Shown here one piece after another: positions 56,631 to 64,000 of a DNA stretch of 64,000 bases. Source of the stretch: Buddleja alternifolia (taxonomy: Eukaryota; Streptophyta; Magnoliopsida; Lamiales; Scrophulariaceae); contig CM033395.1 of NCBI GenBank assembly GCA_019426215.1, positions 16,978,569 through 17,042,568 on the forward strand. Reading direction: 5' to 3'. Every line of letters begins with the position of its first letter. The first letter of the stretch is position 1. The notes below the pieces were generated by a model. The model searched no databases, was not told the DNA's origin, and saw nothing but the letters and a program-made list of their open reading frames with translations. Both the position numbers and the translations under genes were made by a program.

Positions 56631-57244
56631 ATAGGATTCAATGTTAGACCCCAAATAAAATGTAAGTTTATGTTTTTCATAGATCATTGTTTAAGCGTTT
56701 AAAAGTTTGTAAATTATTATTTCTATTTTGTTTAGGCTTGTAATTTTTATCTTCATAGATTTTAGACAAAGTCTTAATGACTGAATCGCTAGTAGAATTC
56801 TAGGTGAGTCTATTAGAGAAGAAGTTGAAGACCAGCGTCTGAAGTCAACCAGAGATAAAGATTTTCTTCTTAGCGCCTGTCAAATGCTAAAAGACCATTT
56901 CAGGATATATGGATCAAGCGCTCAATTTGTCTCAAGCGATGGATGTAAATAAATCCTGAAGTCATGAAGGACTTAAATGCAATCATTCAACGGACATTTA
57001 TTTCCAACGGGAAATAAATTCAAATTGCATTAAATGCTTGATAAGAGCATTAAATGTGATAAGCTACTGTGACTTGTGGACAAGCCACCTTTTGACCAGA
57101 GTGTCAGAAATTTCAGAGTTTTAGCTGCTCCCGTCCAATCGGATTCAGCGAATTTTCAGGAATGTCAGACTTTAGGTATGATCACGCGCCACGTGAAAGG
57201 CACGCTTCTACATGTGTCCAACGGACAGATCTCAAGAAATTGCC

Positions 57245-57252
57245 TATAAATA
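57245..57252 (+). promoter_or_regulatory. TATA box of element I LTR
   Basis: TATAAATA follows TTGCC. The nested solo LTR lies upstream, so the core promoter itself is not disrupted but most of U3 is separated from its first 45 bp. Confidence 0.75.
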
Positions 57253-58084
57253 CCTTACTCCAGAAAATCTCAAGAATATACGAGAAATTATTGCCAAAAA
57301 TCTTACGTACATTCTTTCTGGAAAAAGCTTAGAAACCCCATAGCCAAAACCTTTCAAGATTTCTATCTACATTCCAGACAGTCAGAAATATCTCAAATAT
57401 CTTCCAAAGAAGAAATTCAAACTCCAACTGAGATATTCCAAGTTGTTTGATCTTCTCTAAAACAAACAAACCCTAGTGACAAACCTCAACCTTTCATCTG
57501 AGTGAGAAAAGTTGTTGAAACCTTTCAGGCAGTATTTCTGAGTGAGAGAAGCTTGAAGAAGACGATCTTCATTGGTGCTGAAGTCTGTGTGATCAAGGAG
57601 CCCAAGATCATTTTCATCCATTACTATTTTGTAGAAGTTTCTGTGTGATTCTTTGATAATCATCATAGTAAATTCCTCCAAGTGAAAAAGGAGAACAAGG
57701 ACGTAGCTGGGATTACATCACCCAGTGAACCTTACAAATTATTGTGTTATTTATATTTTATTGTCTTATATTCATCACATTATATTATTCTGAAAAAGAC
57801 AAATAAAATTGCAAAGCGGTTAATTTAACTAAAAGAACGCTAAACATTATTTCTGCTATGCTAACCCTGATTAAGCGATCTAAGCGTTGCCCTACTTTGG
57901 TAAACTGCTGAAATCACTAAGTCTAAGTTAACTACTCTGAAGCGTCTGACCCAAGCGCTCAGCTTTCCAAGCGTTCAAATTTCTAAAGTGATACGAAAAT
58001 TTGTGAAGTCGAAAAAGACTTCAGGGTCTATTCAACCCCCCCCCCCCCTCTAGACCCATTCGTATGCCACTTAGGACCACCAAG

Positions 58085-58100
58085 TGGTATCAGAGCGGTT
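58085..58100 (+). promoter_or_regulatory. Primer binding site of element I (tRNA-iMet type)
   Basis: TGGTATCAGAGCGGTT, two bases after the LTR end; identical to C and D. Confidence 0.95.
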
Positions 58101-58181
58101 GAATTAGAAACCTAAGCGTTTTCGAGCATAACTGCTTGTTCAGATCCATTTTTTTACTTAGTCACTTTAATTTTTCTCATT

Positions 58182-60397
58182 ATGGCTTTCAACAAAATGC
58201 CTAAGTTGGTAGAGTCAAATTATGATTCTTGGAAACTTAGAGCATTCGCTTACTTGTGCTCATGTGATAGTGAAATGTGTGATGTAATTACAGGTGGTCC
58301 CATTCAGATTATGAAAGTTGTAACTCGAGCCCCTGGAGCAACCGAGACCACTCCAGATGGTTATGTCGAGAAACCTAAGTAAGAATGGACGCCTGAGGAT
58401 CGAAAAAGAGCAAATCAAGATAATGTTGGACGAAGTGCACTTTACTCAGCATTAGGAGACAACGATGCATTGTTCAACAAGATCAAGCAATGTAAGACTT
58501 CCAAAGAAATATGGGATAAGCTGGCTATAGTGTGTGAAGGATCAGCACAAATGAAGGAGAATAAGCTTTCCATAGCCATGCAAAGATTTGAGCATTTCAA
58601 GATGCAGCCCAATGAGACGCTAGAACAATTGGACGCAAGGTTTACTTTGCTCATTACAAAGTTAGCGTCATTAGACAAGGAATTGACCAACAAGGAAACG
58701 GTCAACAAAATTTTCAGAAGTCTTCCAAGAAAATATCTAATTAAGATTGTTGCTATGAGAGAATCACAAACATTGGAGACTCTTACTCCAGAGCATGTCT
58801 TTTCAGAGTTAAAGGCATTTGAGTTTGAATTGGGTGAAGTCAACGACACATCGACTTCAGCGACTGAACCAGGAGCTTTAATCGCTACAACCAAAAGCAA
58901 GGGTAAAGCGGTTAGTGAGGTTAAAACTATGGAATCAAATGAAGAAAAAGAAATGGCTTTATTGGTCAAGAAATTCAAAAAAATTCTAAGATATGAAAAG
59001 AGAAATCCTATCGGACAAAAATCATTTCAGACTCCTCTCCCTGCTCCAGCGCCTCAGTATCAAGCGCCAGTGTACTCTGCACCTCAACCAGTAGCGCCAG
59101 TTCCATACCAGCGCCTCCGTCCCCTACTCAAAATCTCTCAGCGCCAGTAGTCTCAAAGCGATTATCCACTGAACAGAAAATGAAAACTAATTTGTGTTAT
59201 AATTGCAGAAAACCAGGGCACTACCAGGTGAATTGCCCTTATCCAAATGTGTCAAAGCCCTCAAGGCAAGACTATGTGGATAGAAACCAATTCAGGAGCA
59301 ACCTTCGCCAACAGGGATTGCTAGCGGAATCTGAACCATTCTTCGCACCTGAAGAGGATTTGGAATCATCAGATGAAAGCAGTGATGATGAGCCTACAAG
59401 CGACTCAGCGTTGATTTGTCTTATGGCAAGAGATGATGAAGCGCCTGATGATTCGCTACCAGAGGTAACCAATGAATTATCAATTCCTCTTTCTTATGAT
59501 GAATTACTTGACAAAGTCAAAGAATACTACAATGAATGTCAAGAAGCTACCAAAATATATCAAAATGATCTCGATATTATCTCATCACTCACAAGAGATA
59601 AAGTGACGCTCAGAGCAGAGTTGCGAGTTCAGCAAAAGTGCATTGAGAAGAACCAATCACTTGAGAGTGAAATTATTCAATTAAAAAATGATCTTGATAT
59701 AATAGTCAAAAGAGAAGCTGATCTGATCGCTAGACTTGCCAAATTAGAGCAGCTCGTCTCATCATTATCTAAAGCTTCTAGAAACTTGGATAATGTGACT
59801 GAGGTAACTAGATTATTTGATGAAAAGACCGGTTTAGGATGCAATAAATTCGGTAAACAACCAAATAAATCTAATGTTACGACAAACAACAAAGGAAAGG
59901 GTGTTCGCTTTGTTGAAGAAAGTTCACAAAGTCAAACGCTGAATGAACCAAGCGACAAAGGTACGAGGCCAAATGAGAAAGCCAAAGCTGCCTCAGGCAA
60001 GGGAAAGACAAAGGCAAATGATTCACAAAGAAAGGTTCATCCAAACGCTCAAAAGGCTAAGGATAAACCTAACCACTGTGAATCAAGCGCTAAGCGTCAA
60101 GCACCAAAAGTGCAACCCAAGCCAGCGCCAAGGAAATACCAGTGTCCATATCCAAGACAGTCAAGATCATATTATCGATACTATGATGATTATGACTATG
60201 ACTATGATTATGACTACTATTATAATCGAGGATATTATTACACACCCAAAAAGCACACACAACACAATGTGAAACCCAAAAAGGCCAGTATTCCCACAAT
60301 GAAGACTAGGCAAATATGGGTTCCTAAAGTTTTAATTCAAACCAAAGTTACTAACGTTGAAGGACCCAAGAAAACATGGGTACCTAAGAAGAATTAG
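58182..60397 (+). pseudogene. gag: Sirevirus gag of element I, nearly intact
   Basis: The ATG at 58182 begins Met-Ala-Phe-Asn-Lys-Met-Pro-Lys. One stop (TAA 58380-58382, where D has CAA) and one single-base frameshift (near 59110) are the only lesions I see. Domains: capsid-like part (58182-58900), Pro/Gln linker, CX2CX4HX4C knuckle (59195-59236), Ser/Asp/Glu-rich stretch, coiled coil (about 59490-59790), Lys/Gly-rich basic region, Tyr-Asp repeat from GATTAT hexamers (60160-60235), and a tail with two Trp-Val-Pro-Lys motifs. The gag stop TAG is 60395-60397, and pol opens in the -1 frame at 60388. Confidence 0.93.
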
Positions 60398-60408
60398 AAC
60401 TATCCTTA

Positions 60409-63400
60409 ATGCAGGTACCTAGAGCCAACACCGATACTTCAGTTTGGTATTTCGATAGCGGGTCATCCAGACACATGACTGGATCAAAAGATCTCTCAGT
60501 CAACTATCGAGCTACCAATGGTCCTCAAGCTATATTCGGTGATAACTCCAAAGGTAAAACCAAAGGTATATGTATCATGCATAGGGGGAACATCATGATC
60601 AGTGATGTATATTATGTTGAGGGTCTTAAGCATAATAAGCATTAGTCAATTTTGTGATAAAGGCTTTGATGTTAAATTCTCAAGCGACTTCTGCTATGTC
60701 AACGACGCTAAGACTAAGTCTACTAAATTAAGAGGAAAAAGAACAAACAATGTGTATTTAGTGGATTGGGATTCTACTTTTGATAACAACCCCACATGTT
60801 TTGTTGCTAAAAGTCAAAATGAATTGGGTTGGTTATGGTATAGAAAAATGAATCATCTCAACTTTAAGGCAATCTCTCAGTTAATATCGCTAAATCTTGT
60901 AGAGGGATTACCTAAAGGTTCCTTTCAAAAGAATCACTTATGTGATGCATGTCAAATGGGTAAACAAGTTAAGTCATCTTTCAAAAAGAAACCATGTCTA
61001 TCCACTTCTAGAGTCCTTGAACTATTGCATTTAGATTTGTTTGGACCTATTCAAATCATGAGTGTTAGTGGCAAAAAGTACTCGCTAGTAATAGTTGATG
61101 ATTTCTCTCGTTATACATGGGTAGAATTTCTAGCAACCAAAGATGAAACTAGTGTCAAGCTCACAGCGCTAATCCGTCAACTGCAAAATTCAAAAGACCT
61201 AACGGTGACGAGAATTAGAAGCGACAGAGGAACCGAATTTACTAACCAAGTTGTTGAGAAGTTTTGTACAGATTTTTGAATACTCCATGAGTATTCTGCT
61301 CCTAGAACACCTCAACAAAATGGAGTTGCTGAGCGACGGAACAGAATGCTTAAAGAAGTCGCTAGGACGATGCTAGCAGAATCCAAGCTGCCTCAAAGGT
61401 TTTGGGCCGAAGCCATCAACACCGCTTCCTACACTCAGAACCGGTGTATGATCAACAAGCAACATGAGAAGACTCCATATGAGTTGTGGAAGGGACGTAA
61501 GCCTAACGTTTCATATTTTCATGTTTTTGGTTCAAAATGTTTCATTCATAACAATGGATCCCACAGCCTAAAGACTTTTGATCCTAAAGCGGATGAGGGA
61601 ATCTTTCTAGGCTATGCCAAGAATGGAAAGAGTTTTCGCATCTTAAATAAGATTAAATCGAAGGTTGAAGAATCCATTCATGTTGTGTTTGATGATGCTA
61701 ACCAAGAGCCGAGTAAGGTTAATCCTGATGATGTAGGAAGTGAAGATCTTGCCCAACAAGCGTCACAAATTGATCTTGAAGATGATAGTGACAATGAGGA
61801 TGATGAGATCTTTGTGCCTATTCCTAAGGTTACTCGTGAGGTTACAAATTATGATGAAGTCAGAATCGCTAATGATCATGAAGAAAATGATCATCAAGAG
61901 CAAATTGGAACTGTGAATGATGAAATGAATCAAGTGATAGACAATCAAGAGTCTCTCAACCCGTTCCAACCAGACCGAAAATGGCTTAGAGACCATCCAC
62001 CAGAGCTAGTAATTGGAGATATTGAAGCACCTGTTAGAACTAGGTCCGCTACAATTAATGAGGCCATGTTCGCAAGCTTTCTATCTCAAATGGAACCAAA
62101 GAAAGTGGATGAAGCGCTTAGTGATTCAAATTGGGTAGAAGCGATGCAAGAAGAGCTTAACCAATTTGAGAGAAGCAAGGTTTGGACGCTAGTACCAAGA
62201 CCAACTCACCAAGGAGTTATTGGAACCAGATGGGTTTTTAGGAACAAAATGGATGAAGATGGCATTGTTATAAGAAACAAAGCTAGATTAGTCGCTCAGG
62301 GTTATTGTCAAGAAGAGGGTATTGACTTTGATGAGACATATGCCCCAGTAGCCCGTCTTGAAGCGATTAGAATGTTCCTAGCGTTTGCCGCATTCAACAA
62401 GTTCACAGTATATCAAATGGACGTGAAGAGTGCATTCTTGAATGGTAAACTCCAAGAAGAAGTCTATGTGAAGCAACCTCCAGGATTCATCAACAACTAT
62501 GGCAAAAGTATGGTCTACAAACTGGATAAGGCACTCTATGGCCTTAAACAAGCACCAAGAGCATGGTATGACACTCTCTCTATCTTTATTATAGGTAAAG
62601 GCTTTTCAAAAGGCAGCGTTGATACAACGTTATTTAAAATTACCCATAATGAAGATATTCTCTTAGTCCAAATCTATGTTGATGATATTATATTTGGTTC
62701 TACTAATAAGCAATTGTGTGAGAAATTTTCGAAAATGATGCAAGAACAATTTGAAATGAACATGATGGGTGAATTAACTTTCTTCTTAGGATTACAAGTT
62801 AAGCAACTCCCTAATGGAATATTTATAAACCAAGCTAAGTATACTAGAGATATGATTAAGAAATTTGGTATGGAAAATGCATCATCTTCAAAAATTCCAA
62901 TGAGCCAAACGCTTAAGTTAGATAAAGATGAAAGTGGGAAGAAAATTGATATCACTAACTATAGGGGTATTATTGGATCACTTCTTTATCTTACCGCTAG
63001 TAGACTTGATATTATGTTTTCGGTATGCATGTGTGCACGTTTTCAATCTGATCCTAGAGAATCACACTTAAGTGCTACCAAGAAAATCCTTAAGTACCTA
63101 AAAGGCACACAAAATGTGGGCTTATGGTATCCACAGGATTCTCCTTTTGAACTAATTGGTTATTCAGACGCAGATTTTGCAGGATGCAAAATAGATAGAA
63201 AAAGTACTAGTGGTACATGTCAATTTCTAGGTGATAGACTAGTTTCGTGGCATAGTAAGAAACAACAATCTATAGCGACTTCTACCGCTGAGGCAGAATA
63301 TGTAGCTGCTGGAAGCTGTTGTGCACAAATCCTTTGGATGAGGCAACAACTTAGAGATTATGGAACAATCCTAAGTCCTACCCCAATCCATTGTGATAAC

Positions 63401-63622
63401 CAAAGCGCTTTAGCTATGACCCAAAATCCTGTCCTTCATTCTAGAACCAAACACATTGACATTAGATACCATTTCTTGCGTGACCATGTTCAAAAGAAAG
63501 ATATCTCCGTGCATTTCATTGGAACTGACAAACAACTGGCAGATATCTTCACCAAAGCACTCAACGAACAACGCTTTCTCACATTAAGAAGTGAATTAGG
63601 TATGATCGATTTAAACGCTTAA
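60409..63622 (+). pseudogene. pol: Sirevirus pol of element I, nearly intact
   Basis: The ATG at 60409 lies 11 bases after the gag stop. The protease motif is at about 60450 (Phe-Asp-Ser-Gly-Ser). A short deletion near 60636 shifts the frame, after which one frame runs to 63622 with a single TGA (61277-61279). Integrase has its zinc finger (about 60845-60950), first Asp near 61030, second near 61223 and the Glu region ('NGVAERRN', near 61322). RT keeps YVDD at 62675-62686, and RNase H keeps the first Asp region ('[12 protein letters not shown]', near 63165). The conserved end is Gly-Met-Ile-Asp-Leu-Asn-Ala. Apart from one frameshift and one stop it could encode a full copia polyprotein of about 1,070 residues. 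Confidence 0.95.
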
Positions 63623-63654
63623 ATCATAAAGCATCATATTTAATAGGCATATAA

Positions 63655-63730
63655 TTTAGGGGGAGTCCACTTTATAATTATGTCTAAACTATATTTCCAA
63701 AAATGAAATGAGTTATCAATTTTAGGGGGA
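63655..63730 (+). promoter_or_regulatory. Pair of internal PPT-like motifs, element I
   Basis: TTTAGGGGGA at 63655-63664 and 63721-63730, 66 bp apart, both unchanged. Confidence 0.62.
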
Positions 63731-64000
63731 ACTTTAACATTGTACTTACTTCATTAAGTAAGCGACTATGATCAAAATGACTTTAACAAATCTTATGCAT
63801 CGATCATTAGCGTTTACTTTTACTCATTACAATCTGATCGCTTATAAAATGAAAGGTTTTAAAGTCCAACAAGCGATTGATATGTATCAAATTAAATTTA
63901 TAAAAGAATCTTCAGCGTTAAGAAAATTCACAAGATAACGCTAAGAATTTTTTCTTAAATCATGCATAGTTTTCATCGCCACAAAGTAGCGTGTGGATGA
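63731..64000 (+). other. Start of pol/env-like spacer of element I
   Basis: Non-coding; aligns with 41112-41380 of F (AAGCGACTATGATCAAAA and later blocks). The promoter-like part and the env-like gene would lie beyond the window. Confidence 0.6.

Larger units (their letters stand above)
54657..58082 (+). repeat. 5' LTR of element I, split by a solo LTR
   Basis: The parts 54657-54701 and 56636-58082 add up to about 1,492 bp, the size of the type-B solo LTR at 12334. It starts TGTTAGGAAATTTC and ends GGACCACCA. The terminal hairpin holds 13 C in its loop. Confidence 0.93.
54657..64000 (+). mobile_element. Element I: Sirevirus type B, best preserved copy, runs past the window end
   Basis: 5' LTR (with a nested Athila-like solo LTR), intact primer site, gag and pol with few lesions, the PPT doublet and the start of the pol/env-like spacer. 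The bases before the LTR are GATCT (54652-54656); the matching copy would be beyond the window. Between 58083 and 63622 I count two stops and two frameshifts, far fewer than in A, C or F. Confidence 0.95.

Noticed and set aside
1..64000. A bacterial-type defence, secretion or biosynthetic system
   Set aside because: No such gene families are present; every sizeable ORF is retrotransposon-derived and the context is a plant nuclear genome.

Overview
This window is flowering-plant repeat DNA, most likely eudicot, judging from the AT-rich composition, the plant retrotransposon lineages and a plant MITE. I found no intact cellular gene, no tRNA or rRNA gene and no CRISPR array. Almost every base belongs to LTR retrotransposons at different stages of decay, stacked inside one another.

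Three lineages occur. (1) Sirevirus-type Ty1/copia elements: LTRs of about 1.5-1.7 kb, tRNA-iMet-type primer binding site, gag with a CX2CX4HX4C knuckle and a Tyr-Asp repeat, PR-INT-RT-RH pol, then an extra long 'envelope-like' ORF (no membrane segment seen) before the 3' LTR. Two subfamilies are distinguishable by their LTRs: type A (elements A, C, D and a solo LTR at 42032) and type B (elements F, I and a solo LTR at 12334). (2) Tork-like copia elements: E (plus), G (minus), an LTR fragment at 11778 and a solo-LTR-like insert at 17186. (3) An Athila-like Ty3/gypsy element H and a related solo LTR at 54702.

Layout: A, 3' two thirds of a Sirevirus (1-11777); Tork-like LTR fragment (11778-12203); C, Sirevirus with its 5' LTR split by a solo LTR and its centre replaced by a Tork-like LTR (12204-21812); unclassified DNA with a 487-bp MITE and a short minisatellite (21813-24253); E, Tork-like (24254-28026 and 36182-37383), split by D, a complete minus-strand Sirevirus with GAGGC target duplications that has lost all of pol (28027-36176); F, Sirevirus with a pol deletion (37384-46268) and a solo LTR in its env-like gene; G, minus-strand Tork-like (46269 to about 50720); H, Athila-like (about 50721-54656); I, the best preserved Sirevirus (54657 past the window end), whose 5' LTR holds the Athila-type solo LTR. 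Going right, each of E, F, G, H is cut off by the next, a telescoped nest.

The most interesting biology is in the Sirevirus env-like gene. In F it carries two intron-like segments (44589-44662 and 44843-44922), both phase 1, both with GTAAGT donors, and both needed to connect reading frames. The gene sits about 0.8 kb downstream of the pol stop in every copy. That spacer carries a conserved pair of extra polypurine tracts and a conserved ACGT-core plus TATA-like arrangement that could be an internal promoter. Together these suggest that the env-like product is made from its own spliced transcript. Every coding region here has at least one stop or frameshift, many of them of C-to-T type.
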